From Betaproteobacteria bacterium (GTDB lineage Bacteria > Pseudomonadota > Gammaproteobacteria > Burkholderiales > Rhodocyclaceae): 64,000 nt of DNA. Below, one piece after another: positions 9,035-17,198 of the stretch. The notes beneath the pieces were generated by a model that had not been told where the DNA came from, searched no databases, and saw nothing but the letters and a program-made list of their open reading frames with translations. The stretch's first letter is position 1. Every line of letters starts with the position of its first letter. The stretch spans positions 1 to 64,000 of the forward strand of contig JAPTVL010000173.1 of the NCBI GenBank assembly GCA_028065725.1. Reading direction: 5' to 3'. Position numbers and translations under genes: made by a program.

Positions 9035-9060
9035 ATCGGCGTGTTGCCGGCGCCGACTTT
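9035..9060. repeat. Copy of a dispersed 26-bp intergenic repeat
   Basis: ATCGGCGTG followed by TTGCCGGCGCCGACTTT. Near-identical copies are at 33696-33721 (two mismatches) and 55744-55769, with shorter relatives at 34807-34832 and 23413-23438. The core GCCGGCGCCGAC is palindromic in part. These look like a species-specific REP-type element. Confidence 0.6.
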
Positions 9061-9108
9061 TAGCCAGGGATGCGATGCCTCGGCGCGTTGCCATGGGACC
9101 CGCCCTGG

Positions 9109-10062
9109 TCAGGGTGCAATTTTCAGTTGCGCGGGATCGAGCAGCAGGTAATGGGCGCAGAGCCCTTGCTTGCGGTTGCCGTCATCGCTGACGAAGATGA
9201 TCTGCTGCCGGCCATCGATCAGCGCCGGGCTGACGCCTTCGGCGTGCTCGAAACCGGGCAGGCCCGGGACCGTGACGGGCCGTGCCGGCCGCTCCGCCTG
9301 ACCGGACCAGAACCAGAGCCGGAACTGGACCTGCTGGCGGGCGACCGGTCCGCCGATCAGCAGATAGCCGTCGAGCTCCGGGATGTAGGACATGCCGCGA
9401 ATCCCGTCGCCGCCGAGGTCCAGGGTCGTCAGGGTGGTCGCAATGCGCGGCGGCTCGCCGGCTTCGAAGATTGCCGACGGGTTGTCGATGCTGGCGATGA
9501 TGGCGCGACCGTCGAGCAAGGGGCTGCGAAAGCCGATCAGCAGACGCTGCTGGTCGGGGCTCATGTCCAGCGCCTCGATGTTGAGCCCGGCCTCGGACTT
9601 GACGTCGCGTATCGTGGCGGCGGCAGCCAGCACCGGGTGCGCCGCGGTCAAAGCCGGTTTGAGGCCCTTGACCACCTTCGGTGCGACCACGCGATCGCCC
9701 TCGATGCGGAAGCGGACGAGCTTGTCGCGGGACTTCTTCTCGTCGCCTTCGTCGTCGCGCGAGTGGGACGTGACGGCGTAGATGAAGCCCGCGCGATCGA
9801 GCGCAATTCCTTCGAGGTCATCCAGCTTGGCGAAGGCATCGCCCGCTGCCAGGGATTCCAGGCGCAGCGCCGTGCTGCCGACACTGCCGCCGGGGCCGAG
9901 CGTGACCAGGCTGAACGGGTACTGCTTTTCGTCTTCGACGACGAGGAAGCGTCCGTCTGCCAGTTGCTGGATCGCGGAAGGCTCATGGATGCCGGTCAGT
10001 TCGAGGAACATGGGTTTGTCGTCCTGTGTCGGGTGGAGGTTTAGCATAGACAGTTTATCCAT
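9109..10062 (-). CDS. DUF3616 family protein
   Basis: 317 residues. The pattern of short beta strands with [37 protein letters not shown] and HAEGVSPAL is that of DUF3616 and related beta-propeller (SdiA/esterase-like) proteins. The many conserved acidic residues (DLEG, NIEA, AEGV) suggest metal or substrate binding at a propeller face. No signal peptide is apparent. It is divergent from the IorAB genes. No enzymatic activity can be assigned; a phytase-like or lactonase-like activity is possible for the fold but unsupported here. An internal ATG (MLNLHP, residue 6) could be the true start. Confidence 0.7.
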   Translation of the reverse strand: MDKLSMLNLHPTQDDKPMFLELTGIHEPSAIQQLADGRFLVVEDEKQYPFSLVTLGPGGSVGSTALRLESLAAGDAFAKLDDLEGIALDRAGFIYAVTSHSRDDEGDEKKSRDKLVRFRIEGDRVVAPKVVKGLKPALTAAHPVLAAAATIRDVKSEAGLNIEALDMSPDQQRLLIGFRSPLLDGRAIIASIDNPSAIFEAGEPPRIATTLTTLDLGGDGIRGMSYIPELDGYLLIGGPVARQQVQFRLWFWSGQAERPARPVTVPGLPGFEHAEGVSPALIDGRQQIIFVSDDGNRKQGLCAHYLLLDPAQLKIAP

Positions 10063-10244
10063 CGCAGCGCGGCGCTTCTGTATGTCAACGCACAGAAGCG
10101 TAACGCAGGGTGCCTGCGCCGCCCGCTCCGGCGCAGTGGGCCTTTCTGCTAGGATATTTCGACACCGTGAGGCGCAGAACCTTGCCTGCCGGTCCGTGCA
10201 TCCCCCCGCACGGGCACCCTCAAGCCCAACTCAGGAGCGCGCTC

Positions 10245-10703
10245 ATGATTCAGCTCAGTGTCAATGGCAAGCTTCAATCCGTCGATGTATCCCCCGATAC
10301 GCCACTGCTCTGGGTCCTGCGCGAGACGCTGGGGCTGACCGGCACCAAATATGGCTGTGGCCAGGCGCTGTGCGGCGCCTGCACGGTGCATGTCGATGGC
10401 GCGCCGCTGCGCTCCTGCGTGACTCCGGTGTCGGCCGTGGCGGGGCGCAAGATCTCTACCATCGAAGTGGCCGACCAGTCGCGCGTCGGCAAGGCCGTGC
10501 AGGATGCGTGGCGCAAGCTCGACGTGGTGCAGTGCGGCTACTGTCAGTCGGGACAGATCATGGGCGCCATCGCGCTCTTGAGCCAAAACCGCAAGCCGTC
10601 CGATGCCGACATCGACAATGCCCTGTCGGGCAACCTGTGCCGCTGCGCGACCTATGTGCGCATTCGTGCCGCCGTGCACCTCGCGGCCAAGTCCCTCGCC
10701 TAG
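10245..10703 (+). CDS. iorA: Molybdenum hydroxylase [2Fe-2S] subunit (IorA type)
   Basis: 152 residues, the normal size for the small subunit of IorAB-type xanthine-oxidase family enzymes. An N-terminal plant-type ferredoxin domain has CGCGxxxCGAC-type ligands ([13 protein letters not shown], then RSC) and a C-terminal four-helix domain binds the second cluster (CGYCQSGQI and CRC). The start ATG 10245 has AGGAG upstream; longer frames upstream are non-coding. It passes electrons from the molybdenum site of the next gene product. Substrate unknown: the family includes isoquinoline and aldehyde oxidoreductases. Confidence 0.93.
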   Translation: MIQLSVNGKLQSVDVSPDTPLLWVLRETLGLTGTKYGCGQALCGACTVHVDGAPLRSCVTPVSAVAGRKISTIEVADQSRVGKAVQDAWRKLDVVQCGYCQSGQIMGAIALLSQNRKPSDADIDNALSGNLCRCATYVRIRAAVHLAAKSLA

Positions 10704-10711
10704 GAACCGCC

Positions 10712-12904
10712 ATGTCGACTATGCAGATCGAGAACGTGAGCCGGCGCAGCTTCCTGCGGGGCGCCGCCGGCCTGACCCTGAGCTTCTGCCTGCCGGCCTT
10801 CGCCGCACCCGCTGCCGCGGGCAGGATGGCCGCCGTGGTGGCGGCGTTCGAGCCGAACGCCTTCCTGCGCATCGGCAGCGACAACAGCGTGACGGTGATC
10901 GCCAAGCACCTGGAGATGGGGCAGGGCAGCTACACCGGACTGGGAACCATCCTTGCCGAGGAACTTGACGCCGACTGGAAAACCGTCCGCATCGAAGGCG
11001 CGCCGGCCGACGCCAGGCGCTACAACAACCTGTTCTGGGGTCCGACGCAGGGCACCGGCGGCAGCACGGCGATGGCCAATTCCTGGGACCAGTTGCGCAA
11101 CGCCGGCGCCAGCGCCAGGGCGATGCTGGTTAGCGCGGCGGCCAAACGCTGGCAAGTGGCGGCGGCGGAGATCACCGTGCGCGATGGCGTCGTCAGCCAT
11201 GCGCCATCCAAGCGCAGGCTGCGCTTCGGCGAACTGGCCGCGGAGGCCGCCAGGGAAGCCGTGCCGGCGAACGTGGCGCTGAAGGACGCCAAGGATTTCC
11301 GGCTGGTCGGCAAGCATGCGCCGCGCAAGGACAGTGCCGACAAGACCAACGGCAAGGCGATCTTCACCCAGGACATCCGCCTGCCCGGCATGCTGGTGGC
11401 GGTGGTCGCCCATCCGCCGCGCTTCGGCGCCACGGTGAAAAGCTTCGATGCCGGTGCGGCGAAGCGGGTCAAGGGAGTGGTCGACGTGGTCCAGATTCCC
11501 TCGGGCGTGGCGGTGCTGGCGCGCGACACCTGGAGTGCGAAGAAGGGGCGCGACGCGCTGAGCGTCGAATGGGACGAAAGCCGGGCCTTCAAGCTCGGCA
11601 GCGAAGCCATCCTGGCGCGCTATCGCGAGCTGGCCAGGCAGCCCGGCTTGGTGGCGCACCAGGCGGGCGACACGGACCAGACATTCGCCCAGGCGGCGAA
11701 GGTGGTTACGGCGAGCTATGACTTTCCCTACCTCGCCCATGCGGCGATGGAGCCGATGAACTGCGTGATCCGTCTCAGCGCCGACGGCTGCGAGGTGTGG
11801 AACGGCGAACAGCTGCACACCGGCGACCAGCACCAGCTCGCCGGCATTTTCGGCCTCAAGCCGGAGCAGGTGAAGATCAACATGTTGTATGCCGGTGGCA
11901 GCTTCGGCCGCCGCGCCAGCACCAGTTCGGACTACGTCGTCGAGGCCGCACAGATCGTCAAGGCCAGCGGCGGCAAGGCGCCGGTCAAGCTGGTCTGGCT
12001 GCGCGAAGACGACATGCGCGGGGGCTTCTACCGCCCGCTGTTCCATCATGTGCTCGAAGCCGCGCTCGACGCGAACGGCAAGCCGATGGCTTGGCGCCAT
12101 CGGCTGGTCGGGCAGTCGATCCTGACCGGCTCGCCCTTCGCGGGCATGGTCAAGAACGGCATCGATGCGGTTTCGGTCGAAGGCGCGGCCAACCTGCCAT
12201 ATGCGATTCCCAACATGCGTGTCGACCTGCATACGCCGCAGGACATCGGCGTCCCGGTGCTCTGGTGGCGATCGGTCGGATCGTCGCACACCGCCTACTC
12301 GACCGAGGTCTTCCTCGACCTCGTGGCCAAGGCGGGCAAGCAGGATCCGGTGGCCCTGCGTCTCGAATTGCTGGCAGACAAGCCGCGTCACGCCGGCGTG
12401 CTCCGGCTCGCCGCCGAGAAGGCCGGCTGGGGTACGCCGCTGCCGCCGGGCGCGCCCGGTACGCGGTGCGGGCGCGGGGTGGCGGTGCATGAGTCCTTCC
12501 ACAGCTATGTGGCGCAGGTCGCCGAAGTGACGGTGGCGGCGGACGGGTCGGTCAGGGTCGATCGCGTCGTCTGCGCCGTCGACTGCGGCATCGCGATCAA
12601 TCCCGACAACGTGCGCTCGCAGGTTGAAGGCGCCGTGGGCTTCGCCCTGTCCGCGGCCCTGTACGGCGAAATCACACTGAAGGACGGCGCCGTGGTGCAG
12701 GGCAACTTCGACGGCTTTCCGCTGCTGCGCATCAACGAGATGCCGCGGGTCGAGGTGCACATCCTGCCTTCCACGGCCAAGCCGACGGGCATCGGCGAAC
12801 CGGGGGTGCCACCGCTGGCGCCGGCGGTGGCCAACGCCATCGGCGCTGCGACCGGAAAATATCCCGGCCGCCTGCCCTTCAATACGGCAGAACTACGCGC
12901 CTGA
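10712..12904 (+). CDS. iorB: Molybdenum hydroxylase catalytic subunit (IorB type), Tat-exported
   Basis: 730 residues. A twin-arginine signal [11 protein letters not shown] lies at residues 10-20, so the folded enzyme is exported. The aldehyde oxidase/xanthine dehydrogenase molybdopterin-binding domains follow, with [12 protein letters not shown], the GGSFGRR cofactor loop, [17 protein letters not shown] and the catalytic glutamate region [18 protein letters not shown] near the C-terminus. It starts 8 bp after iorA. The missing FAD subunit is normal for this family, which uses cytochromes as acceptors; the cytochrome c lipoprotein gene just downstream (opposite strand) is a candidate acceptor. 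The assigned names describe family, not proven isoquinoline activity. Confidence 0.92.
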   Translation: MSTMQIENVSRRSFLRGAAGLTLSFCLPAFAAPAAAGRMAAVVAAFEPNAFLRIGSDNSVTVIAKHLEMGQGSYTGLGTILAEELDADWKTVRIEGAPADARRYNNLFWGPTQGTGGSTAMANSWDQLRNAGASARAMLVSAAAKRWQVAAAEITVRDGVVSHAPSKRRLRFGELAAEAAREAVPANVALKDAKDFRLVGKHAPRKDSADKTNGKAIFTQDIRLPGMLVAVVAHPPRFGATVKSFDAGAAKRVKGVVDVVQIPSGVAVLARDTWSAKKGRDALSVEWDESRAFKLGSEAILARYRELARQPGLVAHQAGDTDQTFAQAAKVVTASYDFPYLAHAAMEPMNCVIRLSADGCEVWNGEQLHTGDQHQLAGIFGLKPEQVKINMLYAGGSFGRRASTSSDYVVEAAQIVKASGGKAPVKLVWLREDDMRGGFYRPLFHHVLEAALDANGKPMAWRHRLVGQSILTGSPFAGMVKNGIDAVSVEGAANLPYAIPNMRVDLHTPQDIGVPVLWWRSVGSSHTAYSTEVFLDLVAKAGKQDPVALRLELLADKPRHAGVLRLAAEKAGWGTPLPPGAPGTRCGRGVAVHESFHSYVAQVAEVTVAADGSVRVDRVVCAVDCGIAINPDNVRSQVEGAVGFALSAALYGEITLKDGAVVQGNFDGFPLLRINEMPRVEVHILPSTAKPTGIGEPGVPPLAPAVANAIGAATGKYPGRLPFNTAELRA

Positions 12905-13025
12905 GGCAATTCACGGGATTATTTGCAGCAAGGCAATTCATGCGAATTGCGTCAAGCCATCGCAGTTTGTTCTCTACATAGCTTGATTGACGTGACTACA
13001 AAGAGCCTAGTCACAGCAACCGGAT

Positions 13026-13469
13026 TTACTTGGCGCCGGCGAGAATCCAGCTGACCAAGGTCTTGATATCCTCGTCCTTGACCGCAACGTTCGGCGGCAT
13101 TGGAATCGGACCCCAAACACCCTTGCCACCGGCCTTGACCTTGGCAATCAGCATCGCTTCATCACTAGCCTTGTATTTGTTGGCAATGTCCTTGAAGGCT
13201 GGGCCGATCACTTTCTTGTCGACAGCGTGACAGGTCAGGCAACCGCTCTTGGCAGCGAGGTCCTTGCTGGCCAAGGCCGGGGCCGAAGCCATGGCAGCCG
13301 AAGCGCCCGCCGGGTTAGCGGCAGGTGCAGGCGTTGCAGGAACAACGGCAGCGGGCGCAGGAGCCGGCGCTGCTTGGACAGGCGGCGGGGGCGGTGCTTC
13401 CTTGCCGCAACCCATCAGGACGACAGCGGCGATCACGACAAGGGGAAGGGCTTTGGTCCGCACGTTCAT
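13026..13469 (-). CDS. Cytochrome c lipoprotein, class I
   Basis: 147 residues. The signal peptide ends in a lipobox (VLMGC, Cys at about 21), followed by a long Pro/Ala linker (residues 25-70) and a cytochrome c551/c552-like domain with heme motif CLTCH and axial Met in PIPMPPN. The protein is likely anchored in a membrane facing the periplasm. Such cytochromes accept electrons from periplasmic dehydrogenases; the Tat-exported IorAB enzyme encoded next to it is a reasonable but unproven partner. Lies 34 bp upstream of no coupled gene; the metallopeptidase gene on the same strand precedes it. Confidence 0.9.
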   Translation of the reverse strand: MNVRTKALPLVVIAAVVLMGCGKEAPPPPPVQAAPAPAPAAVVPATPAPAANPAGASAAMASAPALASKDLAAKSGCLTCHAVDKKVIGPAFKDIANKYKASDEAMLIAKVKAGGKGVWGPIPMPPNVAVKDEDIKTLVSWILAGAK

Positions 13470-13503
13470 GGCAATGCTCCGTAAAAGGTGAGCGGGATGG
13501 CGG

Positions 13504-14361
13504 CTAAAGTTGCGCCGCCTGGAATGCGTCGCACTGCTTGGGGTCGCCCGAGTCGAAGCCGCGCTTGAACCAGCGGACGCGTTGCGCCGAGGTGCCGTGG
13601 GTAAAACTCTCCGGCACCACCGTGCCGCGCCCCTGTTGCTGCAAGCGGTCGTCGCCGATGGCGGCAGCGGCGGTTAGCGCCTGTTCGATCTCGCCGGGTT
13701 CGAGCATCTTCTTCATCGTATCGGCGGATTTTCCCCACACTCCGGCAAAACAATCGGCCTGCAATTCAAGTCGCACCGACATCGCGTTGGCCTGCGCTTC
13801 GCTCTGACGCTGACGCGCCGCGTGCACCTTGTCGGAAATGCCGAGCAGATGCTGGACGTGATGGCCGACTTCGTGGGCGATCACGTAGGCCTGAGCAAAT
13901 TCGCCGGGCGCGCGGAAGCGATCCTTGAGGTCGCGGTAAAACGCCAGATCGATATAGACCTTCTGGTCGCCCGGACAGTAAAACGGCCCCATTGCCGCCT
14001 TGCCGGTACCGCAAGCGGTCGGCGTACTACCGCTGAAGAGGACCAGCTTGGGATCCTGATAGCGCTGCCCGGCCTGCTGAAAAACGCTGCGCCAGGTGTC
14101 CTCGGTGGACGCCAGCACGCGTGAAACAAAATTCGCCATCGCATCGTCGGCCGGGGGCTTGTTCGCCACTGGCGCCTGTTGTGCAGAGGGTGCTTGATCG
14201 AGCAGTCCAAGCACCGTCATCGGGTTGATGCCGAGAAAGTAGCTCGCGATCAGCGCAATGATGATGCCGCCGATACCCAGGCGACCGCTGATTGGCGACC
14301 CACCTCCGCCAGCGCGGCGGTCCTCCAGGTTGTCGCTTTGTCGTTGGTCATCAAGGCGCAT
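13504..14361 (-). CDS. ypfJ: Neutral zinc metallopeptidase (YpfJ family)
   Basis: 285 residues. N-terminal cytoplasmic tail, one membrane helix (RLGIGGIIIALIASYFLG, about residues 27-45), then a periplasmic domain with the zinc-binding motif HEVGHH and a downstream glutamate region LQADCFAGVWG. This is the YpfJ/zinc-peptidase PF04228 family, typically about 290 residues. The start ATG 14361 is chosen because upstream residues in the frame do not match the family. The gene lies between the cytochrome c gene and the tRNA-Gly 3' exon. Substrate unknown. Confidence 0.9.
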   Translation of the reverse strand: MRLDDQRQSDNLEDRRAGGGGSPISGRLGIGGIIIALIASYFLGINPMTVLGLLDQAPSAQQAPVANKPPADDAMANFVSRVLASTEDTWRSVFQQAGQRYQDPKLVLFSGSTPTACGTGKAAMGPFYCPGDQKVYIDLAFYRDLKDRFRAPGEFAQAYVIAHEVGHHVQHLLGISDKVHAARQRQSEAQANAMSVRLELQADCFAGVWGKSADTMKKMLEPGEIEQALTAAAAIGDDRLQQQGRGTVVPESFTHGTSAQRVRWFKRGFDSGDPKQCDAFQAAQL

Positions 14362-14494
14362 CGGTTTACTCCGAATTGCGGAAGGGGCTGGCGGTCTGGC
14401 AGCAGGTTCGGCGCGTATAGATTGCACCGATTTGCCTGGTAATTGCTGCAACTAATTGATGCCAGTTCCATTTGGCGTACTGCAAGTTGCGGAG

Positions 14495-14529
14495 TGGAGC
14501 GGGTGAAGGGAGTCGAACCCTCTTCATCA
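14495..14529 (-). tRNA. tRNA-Gly(CCC), 3' exon of an intron-split gene
   Basis: 35 nt: the last three bases of the anticodon stem (TGA), variable loop, T arm GGGTTCGACTCCC, acceptor strand CACCCGC, T and encoded CCA. It is adjacent to the 3' end of the group II intron. Joined to the 5' exon at 17140-17178 it makes a 74-nt tRNA with complete acceptor, anticodon (TCAGC/GCTGA) and T stems. Confidence 0.92.
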
Positions 14530-14604
14530 GGCGGGTAAGGAGGTGGCCTCGCGGCCACCCCCTCCCCTAAGAACCGTACGTGCAGGTTCCCCTGCATACG
14601 GCTC
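14530..14604 (-). ncRNA. Group II intron domains V and VI
   Basis: Domain V is the 34-nt hairpin at 14604-14571, starting GAGCCGTATG and ending ACGTACGGTTC, with an internal GGAA-type loop. It is nearly invariant across bacterial group II introns. Domain VI follows (about 14567-14533): GGTGGCC/GGCCACC around GCGA, extended outward to a bulged A at 14536, the expected branch point. It starts 18 nt after the RT stop codon. Confidence 0.92.
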
Positions 14605-14622
14605 AAGCAACCACAGAACATC

Positions 14623-16293
14623 TCACTTGAATCGTGAAATGCCGGCAACGCTGACGCTGCCCTCCGTGGCGTGGTGCTGCATATGGCAATCCGGATGAAG
14701 CAGCACAAGATTCGTGAGCTTGTCCGAGCCGCGTTGCGATCGTTTGACAATGTGGTGTAGATGCCAGCCACTTTCTCGCGTGATCTTCTGCGTACATTGA
14801 GGGCAGATACCTTCCTGCCACCACCATAGCCAACGCAGCTTGCGACGACCCTCGAGAGTTCCCTCCATTTTGCGGGCTAGCCGCTTGGTGAAATACTCGT
14901 CGAATGCCGGATCGTAAGGATTTGCCTCCGCTTTTACTTTGATGTGAGGCCGTTTCCGGAACTCACCCAGTATGGGCAGCAGCTTGTCCTTTGTCGCAAA
15001 TCGCCAGTCTCGACCTCTGAGAGACTTGAAGTAACGCTGTTTGATCCACCGCACTCCCTTTTCGGAATGACGGCGACACGCCCAGCGCCACAGTGCTTGC
15101 CAGATTTGATGGTCACATCTTGTAAAGCGTTGCGATGCCATCTGGCTTCGATGATAGTTGACCCACCCCCGAATGACCGGGGCAAGCTTGTCTATCACGT
15201 TCGCTTGTGCGGCTGCCTTGTGACTGCACAGGATGTCGCGAACCTTGTCCAGAAACGCTTTGACGTTCTTCTTCGACGGCTGGGTGACCAGCATCCGATT
15301 GAAACGCCGTACGTTCCATCCGAGAAAATCGAAGCCCTCATCCACATGAGTGATCTTGGTCTTCTTGTCGGACAGGACAAGGCCCCGGGTCGCCAGAAAC
15401 TGCTCGACCAGAGGTTTGACTTGCTCTTCCAGAAACTCTTTCGAGCTGCCGGTGATGATGAAGTCATCCGCATAGCGCACTAGATTGACCTTCGCTGCCC
15501 GTGCCTGTCTCACGGTGGAAAACAGGGTGGTCAGCTCATGTTGCAGTCCATCCAGTGCGATGTTCGCCAACACCGGGGAAATGATGCCTCCCTGTGGCGT
15601 TCCTGCGTGGCTTGGAAAAAGCTTGCCGGTTTCGATGAATCCTGCCTTCAACCATTTCCGAAGGATGCCTTTGTCCATGCAGACATTGGCAACCAGCCAG
15701 TCATGACTGATGTTGTCGAAACATCCTTTGATATCCCCTTCCAACACCCACTTGGCCGATGCCTTTCGTCCAAGCACATTTCGTACTTGTTCTATGGCGT
15801 CAGCTGTCGAGCGCTCACGGCGGAAGCCGTAGGAATCGGGATCGCCAGTTGTCTCAGCGACAGGATCTAGCGCTAAGAGATGCAGCGCTTGCATCGCCCG
15901 ATCGCGCATGGTGGGTATGCCCAGAGGGCGTTTGTCACCATTGGCTTTCGGGATGTAGATGCGACGCAGTGGCAGTGGTTTGTAATGCTTGCTGTCTAGT
16001 GAAGCAACAGCCCGCCACTTCGCGTCCGGCGTGTTCCAGAGTTGTCGATCCACACCTGGAGTTCTTGCGCCTTGATTCTCCGTAACCCGCCTCACGGCAA
16101 GCGCTTTCGCGCCGGTGGATCGAGTCAGGAGTTTCTGCAGGGTGCGTACCTTCCGCCATTCCCCTGCTTTTGTTGCCTTCGCAATTCTTGCCTGCAGCCT
16201 CGCGACTACACGGTATGCATCGACCCACGGAATGTGGTGCCAAGCAATCCATGCAGTGGAGGCGACATCGCAATCTTGCTGACTTGCGTCCAT
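14623..16293 (-). CDS. ltrA: Group II intron reverse transcriptase/maturase with HNH endonuclease
   Basis: 556 residues. RT-0 and finger region with VRRVTENQG and YIPKANGDKRPLGIPTMRDR; palm with FDNISHDWL and the catalytic YADD (about residues 273-276); GTPQGGIISPVLANI; then the maturase (X/thumb) region RGWVNYHR…. The C-terminus (about 500-545) has an HNH endonuclease motif: CPQC, HLHHIVKRSQRGSDKLTNLVLLH, HPDCH. This matches chloroplast-like (CL1-type) bacterial intron proteins in length and order. The ATG 16293 has GGAGG 8-12 bp upstream. All catalytic residues are present and there is no frameshift, so the intron is probably still mobile or splicing. It lies in domain IV as usual, but directly downstream of an intronic tRNA gene. 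Confidence 0.97.
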   Translation of the reverse strand: MDASQQDCDVASTAWIAWHHIPWVDAYRVVARLQARIAKATKAGEWRKVRTLQKLLTRSTGAKALAVRRVTENQGARTPGVDRQLWNTPDAKWRAVASLDSKHYKPLPLRRIYIPKANGDKRPLGIPTMRDRAMQALHLLALDPVAETTGDPDSYGFRRERSTADAIEQVRNVLGRKASAKWVLEGDIKGCFDNISHDWLVANVCMDKGILRKWLKAGFIETGKLFPSHAGTPQGGIISPVLANIALDGLQHELTTLFSTVRQARAAKVNLVRYADDFIITGSSKEFLEEQVKPLVEQFLATRGLVLSDKKTKITHVDEGFDFLGWNVRRFNRMLVTQPSKKNVKAFLDKVRDILCSHKAAAQANVIDKLAPVIRGWVNYHRSQMASQRFTRCDHQIWQALWRWACRRHSEKGVRWIKQRYFKSLRGRDWRFATKDKLLPILGEFRKRPHIKVKAEANPYDPAFDEYFTKRLARKMEGTLEGRRKLRWLWWWQEGICPQCTQKITRESGWHLHHIVKRSQRGSDKLTNLVLLHPDCHMQHHATEGSVSVAGISRFK

Positions 16294-16310
16294 ATCAACC
16301 TCCGGTTGTA

Positions 16311-16384
16311 TGGAGCGGGTGAAGGGAATCGAACCCTCGTTATCTGGTTGGGAACCAGGAGTTCTACCATTGAACTACACCCGC
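16311..16384 (-). tRNA. tRNA-Gly(CCC), intact copy inside the group II intron
   Basis: 74 nt including CCA. Acceptor GCGGGTG/CACCCGC, D arm TAGTTCAATGGTAGAAC, anticodon stem CCTGG/CCAGG-type with loop TTCCCAA (anticodon CCC), T arm GGGTTCGATTCCC. It has the same anticodon as the tRNA the intron interrupts, but the D arm, anticodon stem and variable region differ, so it is not a simple duplicate of the split gene. It lies 17 nt upstream of the RT start and is transcribed in the same direction as the intron. Confidence 0.97.
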
Positions 16385-17139
16385 TCGTTCCGGAAAGGAA
16401 GACGTGGCAACTCCGTCGGAACGGAATTGTAAGTCATTCCCGTCCGGGTTGCGATTGACAGACCTGTCTTGCGACGGGTCACCAGATGGAAGTCTGCACG
16501 CTTTCGCGTCGGGGCAATCGTTTCATCCCCTATCCGCCCCATTACAGAGCGGCATTCGCTTTTTCCATCATCCTTTACCCACTAGGGCATCAAATGATCT
16601 TGCGATCATCCTTGTTCGCCTTGCTGGCCGAACGCCCCGTTGGGCTTACCTCGTTCCGCACAAGTAACAGAGTTGGGATGGTCCCGCCATTTCGCCGGTG
16701 ATACTGCGTCAGCGTGTCCGCACCAAGCAAGCGGACAACCGATCACATGCCATTTTGGCAGAGCCCGATACTGCAAGTTGCCTTTGGCTCATCCAAGCTT
16801 GACGACGTTTATTAGCGGTTCACTTGCGTTGACCAACCAACCCAGCCTAGCGCCTCACCCAGGTGCAACTCCCGAGTTCACGCCAGACCCCTCACGGGAT
16901 ATGACGTACCCCATGAGGTGGCTACATTGTCAGAGCGCTTAGCACCCCGCCGTTGCCGGCGACGCACCGCTCCTAGACTACAGGGGGCTGAACCCCTGGT
17001 TCAGTCAATCTCAGCTACGAGACTGCCGAACAATTACTTGTGCAGCTTTCGCCGCGGGTCCGAAGACCCTTGATAGACATTGTTAACCACACTCTTATCG
17101 TGGTGTGGAGGCTAGCTACCTATCGACTACGAGTCGCAC
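16385..17139 (-). ncRNA. Group II intron 5' RNA domains (I to part of IV)
   Basis: 755 nt without a credible gene. On the minus strand it starts GTGCGACTC and contains tight hairpins, a GCGAAAGC tetraloop stem (about 17050), a strong hairpin GAACCAGGGGTTC (about 17000), EBS1 at 16798-16793 and an EBS2 candidate AGCTGAG (17016-17010) complementary to CTCAGCT of the 5' exon. Short open frames here are not supported. The exact borders of domains I to III would need a covariance-model fold. Confidence 0.8.
16793..16798 (-). other. Exon-binding site 1 (EBS1) of the group II intron
   Basis: Minus-strand GCTTGG, fully complementary to CCAAGC, the final six nucleotides of the tRNA 5' exon (17145-17140). 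The match explains target choice: the anticodon loop and 3' anticodon stem of tRNA-Gly(CCC). Confidence 0.75.
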
Positions 17140-17178
17140 GCTTGGGAAGCTGAGGTAATGCCGTTATACGACACCCGC
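17140..17178 (-). tRNA. tRNA-Gly(CCC), 5' exon of an intron-split gene
   Basis: 39 nt: acceptor strand GCGGGTG, D arm, TCAGC stem strand, anticodon loop TTCCCAA and the first two bases (GC) of the 3' anticodon stem. It begins 20 bp after the RNase G stop codon, so it is likely co-transcribed with the upstream operon. The intron begins immediately after the last base; the remainder of the tRNA is at 14495-14529. Confidence 0.92.
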
Positions 17179-17198
17179 GTCGGGAACGGATTTTAGCG

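Larger units (their letters stand above)
14530..17139 (-). mobile_element. Group II intron inserted in tRNA-Gly(CCC), carrying another tRNA-Gly
   Basis: 2,610-nt intron in the minus orientation. It begins with the canonical GTGCGAC (17139-17133) and ends after a domain VI hairpin with a bulged A at 14536, six nucleotides before the 3' exon. Between lie the 5' RNA domains (17139-16385), a full tRNA-Gly(CCC) gene (16384-16311), an RT-HNH gene (16293-14623) and domain V (14604-14571). EBS1 (GCTTGG, 16798-16793) is an exact complement of IBS1, the last six exon bases CCAAGC. Splicing would restore a perfect tRNA. The 3' terminal dinucleotide is CC rather than the usual AY, so the last base or two could be adjusted. 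The insertion is between standard tRNA positions 40 and 41. The RT and domain structures all look intact. Confidence 0.9.

Noticed and set aside
9782..12904. Extended 1,040-codon start for the IorB gene
   Set aside because: The extra 310 residues overlap the DUF3616 and iorA genes and have no family match; the Tat signal follows ATG 10712.
14495..16384. Direct repeat of tRNA-Gly 3' ends (14495 and 16311) as att sites of an integrative island
   Set aside because: No integrase; the second repeat belongs to a tRNA split by the intron, whose 5' half is at 17140-17178.
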